This document shows, piece after piece, positions 1 to 11,417 of a stretch of DNA of 64,000 nucleotides. The DNA lies in assembly GCF_002813775.1 (NCBI RefSeq), contig NZ_CP020370.1, forward strand, positions 6,225,501-6,289,500, written 5' to 3'. Under the pieces are notes generated by a model. The model made no database searches and was not told where the DNA came from. It worked only from the letters and a program-made list of their open reading frames with translations. Origin of the DNA: Candidatus Thiodictyon syntrophicum. Lineage in GTDB: Bacteria > Pseudomonadota > Gammaproteobacteria > Chromatiales > Chromatiaceae. Made by a program: the position numbers and the translations under genes. Numbering within the stretch: the stretch's first letter is position 1; each line of letters starts with the position of its first letter.

Positions 1-206
1 TGGACACCGACTCGAAGGTCGCCCAGCGTTATCATATGAAGGGCCTGCCGACCACCTACGTCATCGACCCCGCGGGCCGTCTGGCCTATCGCGCCTCGGG
101 CAGCCGGGAGTGGGACGACCCCAAGCTGCTGGAGCAGGTGCGCGCCCTGAAGCAGCCGCCCGCCGCGCCGCCAACCCTCAGCACCGCGAATCCCGCGACC
201 CCGTAG
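1..206 (+). CDS. TlpA-like thioredoxin-fold protein, C-terminal part
   Basis: The frame is open from the left edge (first full codon at base 3) and stops at 204-206, so only the last 67 residues are visible. They contain KGLPTTYVIDPAGR, the cis-proline loop and strand typical of TlpA/ResA-type periplasmic thiol-disulfide oxidoreductases, followed by a short proline- and alanine-rich tail. The CxxC active site and any signal peptide lie outside the window. The family usually reduces cytochrome c or other envelope cysteines; which substrate applies here cannot be seen. Confidence 0.75.
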   Translation, partial: DTDSKVAQRYHMKGLPTTYVIDPAGRLAYRASGSREWDDPKLLEQVRALKQPPAAPPTLSTANPATP

Positions 207-238
207 GGTCCGCTGTGCGGACCGCGTTCCCTCCGACT

Positions 239-290
239 GGAGTCCAAGGCTTCAGCCTTGGCGCGCTCCAAGGCTGAAGCCTTGGACTCC
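239..290. repeat. Perfect 23-bp inverted repeat
   Basis: Arms 239-261 and 268-290 are exactly complementary with a 6-base loop. Each arm is itself nearly palindromic (CCAAGGCTTCAGCCTTGG). There is no T-run after it, so it is better read as a REP-type element than as an intrinsic terminator. A related motif (GGAGGTCGAGGCTTCAGCC) occurs near 36836 and 48530. Confidence 0.75.
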
Positions 291-439
291 AGGCAGAGGC
301 GACGCGGTCGGCGAGTGCGCCTTAACTTAATGGCAGTGACGCAGGAGCGTGGGAACGAGACGCCCGCGCCGGACCGCCTCGCGCTTGACTTAACGGCATT
401 GGCTTCTCTCGCACCACAAATGGCATCGCTTCTTCGAGT

Positions 440-473
<34 letters not shown>

Positions 474-516
474 TTGTGCTGTACCTGACTTGGTCTCGAC
501 TGGCAACTAAACAGCT

Positions 517-1239
517 ATGCCCTTCACCTTCTCCCCCATCGGCATCATCCGCTCGCCCTACAGCGACAAGTTCGGGATCCCCCGCCAGCCGGGGTTGGTC
601 ACCGCTGGCTCGGCGTATCTGGAACTGCTGCCGGACTTTGCCCGGGAGGAGGCGTTCAAGGGGATCGAGGGGTTTTCCCATGTCTGGCTGATCTTCGTCT
701 TCCACGACGCCTGCCTCACCGCCGGCTGGCGACCCACGGTGCGCCCGCCGCGCCTGGGCGGGCGGGAGCGGGTGGGCGTGTTCGCCAGCCGCGCGCCCTA
801 TCGACCCAACCCGATCGGGATCTCCGCCGTGGAGCACCTGGGGCTTGAGCGCAATCCGACCGGGCTGCGGTTGCGGCTGCGCGGGGTGGACCTGTTGGAC
901 GGCACCCCGGTGCTGGATCTGAAGCCCTATGTCCCCTATGCCGACGCCCCGCCCGGGGTGCGCTCGGGCTTCGCGGTGGACGGGGCGGCGGCGCACGACT
1001 GGGCGGTGGCCTTCAGCCCGGCGGCGGCGGCGGGGGTGGCCGCCGCCGATCCGGACGGCCGCCGCCAACTGCGCCTGCTGATCGAACAGGTCCTGGCCCA
1101 GGACCCGCGCCCCGGCTATATGGATCGCTACCCGGGGCGCGCGGGCTTCGCGCTGCGCCTCTATGACCTGCGTGTGCACTGGCAGGTGCAGGGCCGCACG
1201 GCGCTGGTGACCGCGGTGGGGCCCGATGCTGCTTGGTAA
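517..1239 (+). CDS. trmO: tRNA (m6t6A37) methyltransferase TrmO (TsaA/YaeB family)
   Basis: 240 residues, the usual length for the TrmO/TsaA family, which uses S-adenosylmethionine to N6-methylate t6A37 in some threonine tRNAs. The N-terminal FSPIGIIRSPY, the signature GVFASRAPYRPNPIG (residues 87-101) and DLKPYVPY (134-141) are the conserved beta-barrel motifs. The ATG at 517 fits the family start exactly. The gene stands alone between repeats and the convergent phasin gene, with a 37-base gap at the 3' end, so it is probably monocistronic. Confidence 0.9.
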   Translation: MPFTFSPIGIIRSPYSDKFGIPRQPGLVTAGSAYLELLPDFAREEAFKGIEGFSHVWLIFVFHDACLTAGWRPTVRPPRLGGRERVGVFASRAPYRPNPIGISAVEHLGLERNPTGLRLRLRGVDLLDGTPVLDLKPYVPYADAPPGVRSGFAVDGAAAHDWAVAFSPAAAAGVAAADPDGRRQLRLLIEQVLAQDPRPGYMDRYPGRAGFALRLYDLRVHWQVQGRTALVTAVGPDAAW

Positions 1240-1276
1240 CGAGTCAGAAAAAGGCGTCCGACCGGGCCGCACCGTG

Positions 1277-1747
1277 CTACTGCGGCACCTTCAGCACGTC
1301 CTTGATCTCCTCCAGGCTCTCGGGGATGCGTCTGGCGATGACCTCGGCGGCCTCCTGGTTTGCCTCGGTGACGATCTGCGCGAGTTCCCGCATCTGCCTG
1401 AGCGCGGTCTCGAAGGACTTCCTGGCCAACTCGGTTTCGGCCGCGACCAACTCCTGCGGCGATTTGACGGCGGCGAGCCCGGCGATGGCGGCGGTCAGCC
1501 GCTGCATCGTCTCTTGCAGGATTTTCATCTGGTACTCGGCAACTGCCTGGTAGCCTGCCACTGCCGCCTGGTTGGCGGCGCTCAGCGCCTGGAGGTTCTC
1601 ACGCTGACTCGCCACCAGCGCATCCATATTGACACCCGGCACCTGGAGTCCGGCCACGAATCCCAGCAGTTCTTCGGTTCCCTTGGTCAGGTCCAGACTG
1701 GTCATCGTCTTGCCCCAATCGCCGAATACGTTGAATGTATCGCTCAT
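1277..1747 (-). CDS. Phasin family protein
   Basis: A 156-residue, mostly helical, alanine- and glutamine-rich protein of the phasin family, which coats polyhydroxyalkanoate granules. Heptad-like stretches from about residue 50 to 145 fit the amphipathic helices of PhaP. The start chosen is MSDTFNVFGDW at 1747; an upstream in-frame ATG at 1789 would add 14 residues lacking family character. It lies about 95 bases downstream of the PHB depolymerase gene on the same strand. Together the two make a storage-polymer locus, though no PHB synthase is in the window. Confidence 0.8.
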   Translation of the reverse strand: MSDTFNVFGDWGKTMTSLDLTKGTEELLGFVAGLQVPGVNMDALVASQRENLQALSAANQAAVAGYQAVAEYQMKILQETMQRLTAAIAGLAAVKSPQELVAAETELARKSFETALRQMRELAQIVTEANQEAAEVIARRIPESLEEIKDVLKVPQ

Positions 1748-1841
1748 TGCGTTCTGCCCTGGTTGACTGTGATGGAAACGCCGACCCAAGTGCTCTTCAG
1801 GAAGACGCTGATGGTCTTCCCGCCAACTTGCGGCTTAGCGT

Positions 1842-3206
1842 TCATTCAGGTGGTATGTCGAGCAACTTCGGCTCGCCGGTGAGAATGTTGATCATCTGCG
1901 CCACGGCCCTGATCTGCTTGCCGCGCTGGGTGTGGTAACCCTCGTGGGTGTATTCCTGACCCCACCAGTCCCAGCAGCCCCGAGGATTCATCGGGGTCGG
2001 ACTGCTGGGCTCGACCTGGGGATAGAGAACGATGATGTCGTTGGCTTGTGCCCATTCGTTGTAGCCCGCCAACTGGGAAAAGAGATTTCCCGCGCGGCCC
2101 ACCTTGCGGCCCGTCAGTCCGCCCTGCTGACAACCATGGAAGGCCACATGCAGCCGGCATGACCGACCGTCGCGGCAGTGCTTGGGGATAAAGATGTAGC
2201 CCTCCTTGGCCATCGCTGCGTTCAGTCGGGCATTGAAGGGATGATAAGCGATCTTGTCGAACACCTTCTTCTGGTCGAACGCCTGCACCTGACTACCCGG
2301 TACGGGTACGCGTCCAGCCGTGAGCACCTGCGCACCGTAGATGCGCGTCAGGATTGCGCCCGCGAGATCGACGTCGCGCAGGTCCCGGCACAGGGCCTGC
2401 TTGTCGCTCGGCGGGCAGGGCTCTGCGGTGGCTGTTCCGGACTCTGACGGGACTGCACAAATGCAACTGCTCTGCGCCTGCTGCTGCCGGGCGATGGACT
2501 CACAATCGTCGATAAAGGTGCTCTTGCTGAGCGACTTGGAGCCCGCCGGCGCGCAGGTTCCCACCGCACTGCCCGCGGGCTTGTTAAAGCTATCCCTCAC
2601 CATCGTGTGCGGCGCGGGAAAGGTCCAGCTGTAATGGATGTTGTCCGGCGCCAGGCCCGCCTTGTCGGCATCGGTGTAGAAATGGAAGAGGGCATCCATC
2701 ACCCCCTGCGGAACCAGGCTGTCATAGGCACCGCTGAACAGGTAGACCTGGTCGTTCTTAAGGTTCTCCAGCTTGCTGATGTTCCCGCGTGCCTCCTGCC
2801 GCCTGGCCTCGTCGAACGAGCCGGCGGCCGCCTGCTCGATCTCGCCCGCGGTCTTCGGGGCCAAGTCGGCCGTGCCGCACCAGGCGTCGTTGATACCGAG
2901 CTTCTTGCATTCGAGCATGACGAACTGGCTGCATTTGGTAACGGCGGCTGCGATGCTCCCTTCAGCGCAGTAATAGGGCCCCCCCGCTACGATCCCCGCG
3001 CCCATGACGTGCGCGGAGTGCGCGACATGAAACTGGTGCGCCATGAACCCGCCCGACGAAATGCCGGAGACCGAGATCTGACCGACATCGGCCTTCGCGC
3101 CCGCACTCACCTGCTCCAGTGGCGGGGCCGCTCCCGCAGACCCGGCAAAGACCACCGCGCACGCGACCGCCAACGCCAGCCGCTGGTTGGTGTTTCGTCT
3201 TGACAT
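1842..3206 (-). CDS. Extracellular/periplasmic PHB depolymerase, type 2 catalytic domain
   Basis: 454 residues. A signal peptide is clear: a basic start (MSRRNTNQR), then a hydrophobic stretch ending AGSAGAA near residue 27. The lipase box GISSG (residues 48-52, nucleophile Ser50) comes very early, as in type 2 short-chain-length PHA depolymerases, where it precedes the other catalytic residues. The conserved HGCQQG motif and several cysteines follow in the C-terminal half. It should hydrolyse poly(3-hydroxybutyrate) or its oligomers outside the cytoplasm. The start at 3206 has a good Shine-Dalgarno (AGGGAG). The frame stays open further upstream into the kinase gene, but without coding character. 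Confidence 0.85.
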   Translation of the reverse strand: MSRRNTNQRLALAVACAVVFAGSAGAAPPLEQVSAGAKADVGQISVSGISSGGFMAHQFHVAHSAHVMGAGIVAGGPYYCAEGSIAAAVTKCSQFVMLECKKLGINDAWCGTADLAPKTAGEIEQAAAGSFDEARRQEARGNISKLENLKNDQVYLFSGAYDSLVPQGVMDALFHFYTDADKAGLAPDNIHYSWTFPAPHTMVRDSFNKPAGSAVGTCAPAGSKSLSKSTFIDDCESIARQQQAQSSCICAVPSESGTATAEPCPPSDKQALCRDLRDVDLAGAILTRIYGAQVLTAGRVPVPGSQVQAFDQKKVFDKIAYHPFNARLNAAMAKEGYIFIPKHCRDGRSCRLHVAFHGCQQGGLTGRKVGRAGNLFSQLAGYNEWAQANDIIVLYPQVEPSSPTPMNPRGCWDWWGQEYTHEGYHTQRGKQIRAVAQMINILTGEPKLLDIPPE

Positions 3207-3280
3207 GATGGTTCTCCCTATTGATGAATAAGGACACGATCGTGCAGTGCAGCATAAGAGTATCCGGCGCCAAGCGGAAG

Positions 3281-5800
<2,520 letters not shown>

Positions 5801-5924
5801 GACCGGCCCCGCGGGGTGCGCCCGGCCAGGGCCGGCGCCGGCCTCCCGATGACTGCGGCCGGCGCCCGGCCGACGGTGCTTAGCTTAGCGTTCATTAGAT
5901 GACTGATCCTGATGGTTCACGCTC

Positions 5925-5957
5925 AAGTGGTATCGGGAATTCCGCTTCACGGTACCT
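5925..5957. repeat. Short dispersed repeat (GGTATCGGGAAT...CTTCACGGTA)
   Basis: The string GGTATCGGGAAT followed by GCTTCACGGTAC lies between the histidine kinase and the Aas-like gene. A near-identical copy occurs around 40010-40033 next to the composite repeats. A further motif of the gap, TTAGCGTTCATT, recurs near 1834. The function is unknown. Confidence 0.55.
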
Positions 5958-8900
5958 TTAGGGTGCCGACGCCAGGCGCCGCGCCCCGCCGAAGTCGGTC
6001 TTGCCGCTGCCGAGCTTGGGGATAGCGTCCACGCGGCGCACCTGCGACGGGATACTCAAGGGGTTCACCCCGGCCGCGAGCAGGGCGCGGCGCAACGCGT
6101 CCAGGTCCAGATCCGCCGCCGCCAGGAGCAGGATGCGCTCGCCCTTCTTCTCGTCGGGCAGGTTGACGGCCGCCAGTTCCAAGTCGGGCTGCCCCAGGAC
6201 GCGGCGCACCTGCTCCTCCACCGCGCCCAGGCTGATCATCTCACCGCCGACCTTGGCGAAGCGCGAGTAGCGGTCGACGATGGTCAGGAAGCCGTCCTCA
6301 TCCAGATGCCCCTTGTCGCCGGTCTTGTACCAACGCCTGCCGTCCAGTTCAGTGACCGCGGCGGCGGTCTTGTCCGGGGCCTTGAGGTACCCCTTCATGA
6401 CCTGCACGCCGCCGATCAGGATCAGCCCGTCGGTCCCGGGGGCCAGGGTCGCGAGCGTCAGCGGGTCCACCACCCGGAAGCTGGTGCCCGGCAGCGGCAT
6501 ACCGACGGTGCCGGGGCGCGAGCCGAGCTGGACCTTCCAGTTGTCGAGATCCAGGGTGTCCGGCACATTCACACTCGCCACCGGAGTGGTCTCGGTCGCC
6601 CCGTAGCCCTCGAAGATGGGTCGCTGGAACTTGAGCACGAAGGCCTCGCGCACGTCCTGCGCCAGCCGCTCGGCCCCGGCCACCACCACCCGCAGCGACT
6701 CGAGCATCAGCGGATGGACCTTGCGGTTCCTGGTATAGAGTCCCAGGAAGGTCGAGGTGCTGCACAGCACCGTGGCGCGGTAGCGGGCGATGGCCTTGGC
6801 CGTGCCGAAAGCGTCCGTGGGGTCCGGGTGACACACGATCGGGATGCCCTCGACCAGCGGCAGGAAGGTGGTCACGGTGAGTCCGAAGGCGTGGAAGGGC
6901 GGCAGGTTGGCCATCATCACGTCGGCGGCCTCGGTGTTGAGCATGTCCGAGATCTGCCGCAGGTTGGCCATGATGTTGCGATGGGTCAGTTCCACGCCCT
7001 TGGGCGCCCCCTCGCTGCCGCTGGAAAAGAGGATGGCGGCGGTGTCCTGCGGACGGCTGCGGCTCGCAAACAGCGTGAGCAGGGCCCGCGCCGGGAGCGC
7101 CGCGGCCAGGAGCAGCGCCCACAGCCCCGCGAGCCTGCCGATGCCGGCACGCAGGTCCTCCATGGGGTGCAGGGTGACCTCCCCGAAGGCCGCACCGAGA
7201 TCGATACCGCGCGCCGCGAGCCGTTTCAGGAACAGGTCCGCGGTGAGCACATGGCGGATGCCGGCGGCGGCGATGGCGGCGCGCAGCGCCTCGGGGCTGG
7301 CGGTGTAGTTGAGGTTCACCACTTGCTTGCCGGCCATGAGCCCGGCCAGGTTGGCGATGGCGCAGGCACCACTGGCCGGCAGCAGGATGCCGAGCGCCGG
7401 TTCCGGGGCCAGCCGCCGGACCCGCCCGGTGAAGAGCAGGACGGCGGCGATGAGCCGCCGGTTGGTGAGTGTGGTCCCGCTCGACTCGATCACCGACACC
7501 CGGCCGGGCGCGCGTTTGGCGTTGTGCAGCCAGGCCACCGGCAGGGTCGGCAGGCGCAGCACATAGTCCTCCCAGGACACCACCGACAGTTCGAAGACGG
7601 ACTGTTTGACCTGTTCCGCACCCGCCGCCAGCGGCAGGGGGGCACCGAAGGCGACCACCACGTCCCGTACCTGCCCCTCCCCGCGATTCTCCCGCAGCTT
7701 GGCGCTGGCATAGGAGAAACGGCTGCCCCAGAGGCCGCGCAGGTAAAAGGGCACGATGACGGCCGCGGTCCCCGCCGCGACCTGACGGGCCGACAGCTCG
7801 TAGCCGCGCTTGAACTCGGAGAGTTGCCCGTTCTTGCTGATGGTCCCCTCCGGGAAGATGCACACCAGTTCCCCCTGTTCGATCAGTTCGGCGACGCTGG
7901 CGATGGCGTGGCGGCTGCTGCCGCGCGAGATCGGCACCACCCCGAAGAAGTCCAGGAACCACTTCAGGTACCAACGCTCATAGATCTCGCGCTCCATGAC
8001 GAAGCGCACCGGTCGCGGGCAGGCCATCTGCACCATGGCCCAGTCCACCCAACTGATGTGATTGCCGAGCAACAGCACCCCACCCTGGGCCGGCAGCCGG
8101 TCGAGCCCGATGACCCGCAGCCGGAAGCGGGTGGCCACGATACGCAGGATGACGAAGCGCACCAGCGACTGCGGGAGCTGATAGACCGTGTAGAGCGCCC
8201 CCGCCAGGGCCACCAGCGCGAGCGCGATCATCAGGGCAAACCCGCTCACCTGGGCGTAGGCGGCGCCCACGACCAACCCCAGGAAGGCCAGCATCCAGAG
8301 GTTCTGGACGAAATTGCTGGCGGCCAGCACCCGGCCCAGGCCCTGCTCCCCGGCGTTGAACTGGATCAGGGCATTGAGCGGCACCAGGAAGAGACCGCCC
8401 AGGAAACCGATCAAGAGAAAATTGATCCCGTGGGCCAGGGTCGAGTGCAACTCCGGGAGCAGGAACAGGGCCACGCTGATCCCGATCGCCCCCACCGGGA
8501 TCAGGGCGGTCTCGATGTGGTCGCGCGAGACCCGCCCGGCGACGATGGAGCCGATGATGATGCCGAGCCCGGAGCAGGCCAGCAGGCCCTGGACCACCAC
8601 CACGTTGGTCTCCCCCAGCGTCTCCTTGGCGAAGGCCGGGAAGACCGCCAGGATGACCTGCGAGATGGACCAGAAGACCCCGAGTCCGATGATCGAGAGC
8701 CAGATGACCCGATTGTCCCAGGCGGCCTTGAGATTGTCATGCAGATAGCGCCCGCGGGCGTACTGGGCCCAGTCGAAGGGCATCTGTCCCGCGGGCTCGG
8801 TCTGGGGCAGGCGATAGGACAGTCCCGCCTCGATCAGGGAGCCCAGCACCAGCAGCCAGCCGAGCGGGGCGACCAGGTGCATGACCTCGCCAGGGGTGCT

Positions 8901-9413
8901 GTAGGCCAGCCCTGCCAGGTGGCCCTCGAACAGCACCGAAAACACGAAGATCCCGCCCAGGATCGCGGTCGTGGTGGTCGCCTGGACCCAGCCGTTGGCC
9001 GCCGCCAGAGACTCCTTGCCGACCAACTCCTTGATGTAGCCGTACTTGGCCGGCGAGTAGATGGCGGATTGGAGCGCCAACACGAAGGTCAGCCAAAAGG
9101 CCAGCCAGAACAGCCCCAGGTAGTAGCAGGCGGTGATCCCGAGCGTGATCGCTACCGCCGCCCAGGCGGAAACCCGCATCACCCGCGGCTTGGGGAAGCG
9201 GTCCGCCAGATAGCCCGCGGGCGAGAAGAGCAGGACGAAGGGCAGCAGGATCAGGGCATTGACGATGGCGGTGAAGAGGATCTGCGCCTCACCGTCGAAG
9301 GTCTTGAAGAGCGTGTTCTGGATGACGATCTTGTGGCCCAAGTCCACGAATGCATTGAGGAACATCATCCCGATAAAGGACAGGAAACCGCTGATGCGAA
9401 ACAGACGCGCCAT
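5958..9413 (-). CDS. LplT-PlsC-acyl-ACP synthetase fusion (lysophospholipid recycling)
   Basis: 1151 residues in three parts. Residues 1-415 are an MFS transporter like LplT, the lysophospholipid flippase. Residues 430-620 are a PlsC acyltransferase with the HX4D motif NHISWVD (His452, Asp457) and FPEGT (520-524). Residues 640-1151 are an AMP-forming acyl-CoA/acyl-ACP synthetase with SSGSEGAPKG (797-806). In E. coli the last two domains form Aas and LplT is a separate neighbour; here one polypeptide would import and re-acylate lysophospholipids such as lyso-PE. The order of domains is as in other fused homologues. The start MARLFRISGF leads straight into the first membrane helix. Confidence 0.9.
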   Translation of the reverse strand: MARLFRISGFLSFIGMMFLNAFVDLGHKIVIQNTLFKTFDGEAQILFTAIVNALILLPFVLLFSPAGYLADRFPKPRVMRVSAWAAVAITLGITACYYLGLFWLAFWLTFVLALQSAIYSPAKYGYIKELVGKESLAAANGWVQATTTTAILGGIFVFSVLFEGHLAGLAYSTPGEVMHLVAPLGWLLVLGSLIEAGLSYRLPQTEPAGQMPFDWAQYARGRYLHDNLKAAWDNRVIWLSIIGLGVFWSISQVILAVFPAFAKETLGETNVVVVQGLLACSGLGIIIGSIVAGRVSRDHIETALIPVGAIGISVALFLLPELHSTLAHGINFLLIGFLGGLFLVPLNALIQFNAGEQGLGRVLAASNFVQNLWMLAFLGLVVGAAYAQVSGFALMIALALVALAGALYTVYQLPQSLVRFVILRIVATRFRLRVIGLDRLPAQGGVLLLGNHISWVDWAMVQMACPRPVRFVMEREIYERWYLKWFLDFFGVVPISRGSSRHAIASVAELIEQGELVCIFPEGTISKNGQLSEFKRGYELSARQVAAGTAAVIVPFYLRGLWGSRFSYASAKLRENRGEGQVRDVVVAFGAPLPLAAGAEQVKQSVFELSVVSWEDYVLRLPTLPVAWLHNAKRAPGRVSVIESSGTTLTNRRLIAAVLLFTGRVRRLAPEPALGILLPASGACAIANLAGLMAGKQVVNLNYTASPEALRAAIAAAGIRHVLTADLFLKRLAARGIDLGAAFGEVTLHPMEDLRAGIGRLAGLWALLLAAALPARALLTLFASRSRPQDTAAILFSSGSEGAPKGVELTHRNIMANLRQISDMLNTEAADVMMANLPPFHAFGLTVTTFLPLVEGIPIVCHPDPTDAFGTAKAIARYRATVLCSTSTFLGLYTRNRKVHPLMLESLRVVVAGAERLAQDVREAFVLKFQRPIFEGYGATETTPVASVNVPDTLDLDNWKVQLGSRPGTVGMPLPGTSFRVVDPLTLATLAPGTDGLILIGGVQVMKGYLKAPDKTAAAVTELDGRRWYKTGDKGHLDEDGFLTIVDRYSRFAKVGGEMISLGAVEEQVRRVLGQPDLELAAVNLPDEKKGERILLLAAADLDLDALRRALLAAGVNPLSIPSQVRRVDAIPKLGSGKTDFGGARRLASAP

Positions 9414-10094
9414 GGACTTTGCCGCTCCTCTCGTGCGCGGTGCCCCCGGGCCGGGCCGGCGGGACCGCAGATGACTGTTTGATCGTCACCCCGACGGGTG
9501 ATCGGCCGCGTCCCCCGACCGCAGATCCGGCAGGTGACGGAAGGTCCCGACGTGGCGTCCGCCAAGCCGCCTGAGGGCGCGGGCGTCCCCCGGAACGCTG
9601 TCCCGGGTCGACGGCGTCCGTCCATCCCGAAACCCTGCCCATGCTAACGCGAATTGGCCCCGCTCAGGCACCCCGGACGCGACTGTTTGCAGCGCCCGGT
9701 CGCGAGCGGTCTGCGGCCGCGCTGCTCTCGATCGGCGTTGCGGCTGGAGAGGCCGGAGGGTGCGCAGCGCGCAACCGTGCGATCGCGATGCCGTTGCGTC
9801 CCTGCGCAAGGTGCGCGCGGCGCACCCTACGGCGATTACCGGTCGCGGCCGGAACCTGATCCAGGCCGCCGCGCTGGGGTCTCGCAGCACCGTAGGGTGG
9901 ACAAGCGCAGTCCACCAACAGCAGCGCGGGCTGCGGTTCGGCACCAACTGAGGGGCATTCCGGTCGAAAAGGGAACGAATGCAAGCCAATCGGGTGGTCA
10001 GGCCTCTGGTCGGCTAAGCTATACCAGCCGGGCGGCCCCTGGGACCACCCGCCGGAGCGCGCAGCCCTTCCCCCTACACCCTCAGGTACACCCG
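9414..10094. other. Intergenic region with degenerate palindromic repeats
   Basis: 681 bases without a believable gene. It contains an inverted pair GGAGGGTGCGCAGCGCGC / GTGCGCGCGGCGCACCCTAC (9755-9830) and a GTAGGGTGGACAAGCGCAG half-element at 9892. Both belong to the GTAGGGTGCGCC type of dispersed repeat. Open frames across it are low-complexity, arginine-rich shadows. Confidence 0.55.
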
Positions 10095-10559
10095 ATGGCC
10101 GCTTTCCTCACCTGGCTCACCAAGTGGCAGACCGGCGTCACCTGGGTCGACGCGGACCACCGGGAGATCACGGCGATGCTCAACCGGATCGTGGACGTGA
10201 ACCGGCGCGCGCCCACCCAGGACCCGGCCACCGCCGGGCGCGAGGTGCTCGTGGTCCTGGATGCCCTGATCGAACGCACCCGCCGACATATCCACGCCGA
10301 GGAGGCCTTTCTGCGCGAGGTCCGCCCGCCCGGCTACGACGCGCACCGCTGCGAGCACGCGCTGCAACTCGCCGAGTTCACGGACCTGCGCCGCGCCTTG
10401 GAGGAGGACGGCGCCCCCGACCTGAATCCGGAGACCCTGCAGGCGTTCAAACGCTGGTTCTTCAACCATGTGATCGTCGAGGACCGGGACTACGCGGAGT
10501 ACCGCGACGATGAGCCGGAAGCCGCACCGACAGCCCCGTCACCCGACTGGGCAGACTAA
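10095..10559 (+). CDS. Bacteriohemerythrin
   Basis: 154 residues with the full hemerythrin ligand set: His22 in WVDADH, His65 and Glu69 in HIHAEE, His84 and His88, then His125 and Asp130 in HVIVED. This di-iron four-helix protein binds oxygen reversibly and in microaerophiles or anoxygenic phototrophs serves oxygen sensing, storage or delivery. No signal peptide or fused domain is seen, so it is a free cytoplasmic protein. The ATG at 10095 gives the normal N-terminus; the longer open frame upstream is repeat sequence. Confidence 0.9.
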   Translation: MAAFLTWLTKWQTGVTWVDADHREITAMLNRIVDVNRRAPTQDPATAGREVLVVLDALIERTRRHIHAEEAFLREVRPPGYDAHRCEHALQLAEFTDLRRALEEDGAPDLNPETLQAFKRWFFNHVIVEDRDYAEYRDDEPEAAPTAPSPDWAD

Positions 10560-10667
10560 CGGCCATGACGGTTCGTCCGCTACCCCGGAACATGAAAGTT
10601 CCTTGTGGAAGCGGCCTGCGGCCGCGATGCGGCGAACTCCCATGCCGCGTTCCCGGCACGGCCTCGT

Positions 10668-11057
10668 CTAAGTCTTCTCGACGAACCCTTCAACCCGGGC
10701 AACGAGCGCCCCGACGTCCGCTTCAATGGATGACCGATCCAGTGGCGGGCAGTTCTCGAACTCGTCGTAGCGCAACTGTACGGCGAACGGCGTGAGATCG
10801 GTCAGCGGCCACAGTGTCGCGATGTCCTGGCCAGCCGCCGCAAGGGCTGCCAACAGTTCTCCCAGATCATGGCGCAGTGGATAGTCATAGCCCAGGCAGG
10901 CGAGCCATGCCTTGAGGGACTTCTCGACTGCTTGCTGTGCATGGAAGCCATAGATGTTGTCGTCGAAGCTATCCGGGTCCCCCATGTGGCGTAACGCCTT
11001 GAGGTCCGCACAGGCGCGCCGCAATAGTCGCTCGGCATCGTCAAGCGCCGCGTTCAT
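10668..11057 (-). CDS. HEPN-domain protein (toxin half of a HEPN/MNT pair)
   Basis: 129 residues. The segment GFHAQQAVEKSLKAWL and the later LRHDLGELL are typical of HEPN proteins paired with minimal nucleotidyltransferases. In characterised pairs the HEPN protein is an RNase whose activity is blocked when its MNT partner adenylylates it. It overlaps the upstream MNT gene by 17 bases on the same strand, so the two are translationally linked. The canonical RX4-6H motif is not plainly present, so catalytic activity is uncertain. Confidence 0.8.
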   Translation of the reverse strand: MNAALDDAERLLRRACADLKALRHMGDPDSFDDNIYGFHAQQAVEKSLKAWLACLGYDYPLRHDLGELLAALAAAGQDIATLWPLTDLTPFAVQLRYDEFENCPPLDRSSIEADVGALVARVEGFVEKT

Positions 11058-11379
11058 AGAGCCATCTCCCTTCCCTCAAGGCGCGGGCCACCAAGTGATT
11101 CGGGCTACCCGCGAAGCGGCTAACCTCGTCTTTGCTGTAGAGCACCAGGTCCTTTGCAACCCCGAAGCCCGCCAGCTTACGATACAGCCAGCCGGCTACC
11201 AAACGGCGGCTGCGCTGCATAGAAAAATCCCCCTTATCGATGACCAAAAGATCCACGTCCGAGTCGGGCCCGGCCTCACCCCGCGCGCGGGAGCCGAACA
11301 GGATGACGGCATCCGGGTCGACTTCCCGGACGATCACCTCGACCATGCGCCCCAGCAGGTTATCCTCATCGACATTCAT
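11041..11379 (-). CDS. Minimal nucleotidyltransferase (MNT antitoxin)
   Basis: 112 residues with the polymerase-beta-type motif GSRARGEAGPDSDVDLLV, giving the Gly-Ser and paired Asp metal ligands. MNT proteins act as antitoxins that AMPylate a HEPN partner. The Shine-Dalgarno GAGG lies about nine bases before the ATG at 11379. The gene is first in a two-gene operon. Its sequence is clearly different from the second MNT in this window (47098), so the pairs are not recent duplicates. Confidence 0.85.
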   Translation of the reverse strand: MNVDEDNLLGRMVEVIVREVDPDAVILFGSRARGEAGPDSDVDLLVIDKGDFSMQRSRRLVAGWLYRKLAGFGVAKDLVLYSKDEVSRFAGSPNHLVARALREGRWLYERGA

Positions 11380-11417
11380 CTATCAATCCTCATCGTTTCC
11401 TAGTCCGCGCGCGTCGA

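Noticed and set aside
6306-9482. Very long plus-strand open frame opposite the Aas-like gene
   Set aside because: It mirrors the real gene, is rich in Arg, Gln, Gly and His, and has no domain; it arises from GC-rich codon bias on the other strand.
9486-9989. Arg-rich minus-strand open frame
   Set aside because: Encoded by degenerate palindromic repeats and without a Shine-Dalgarno or family match.
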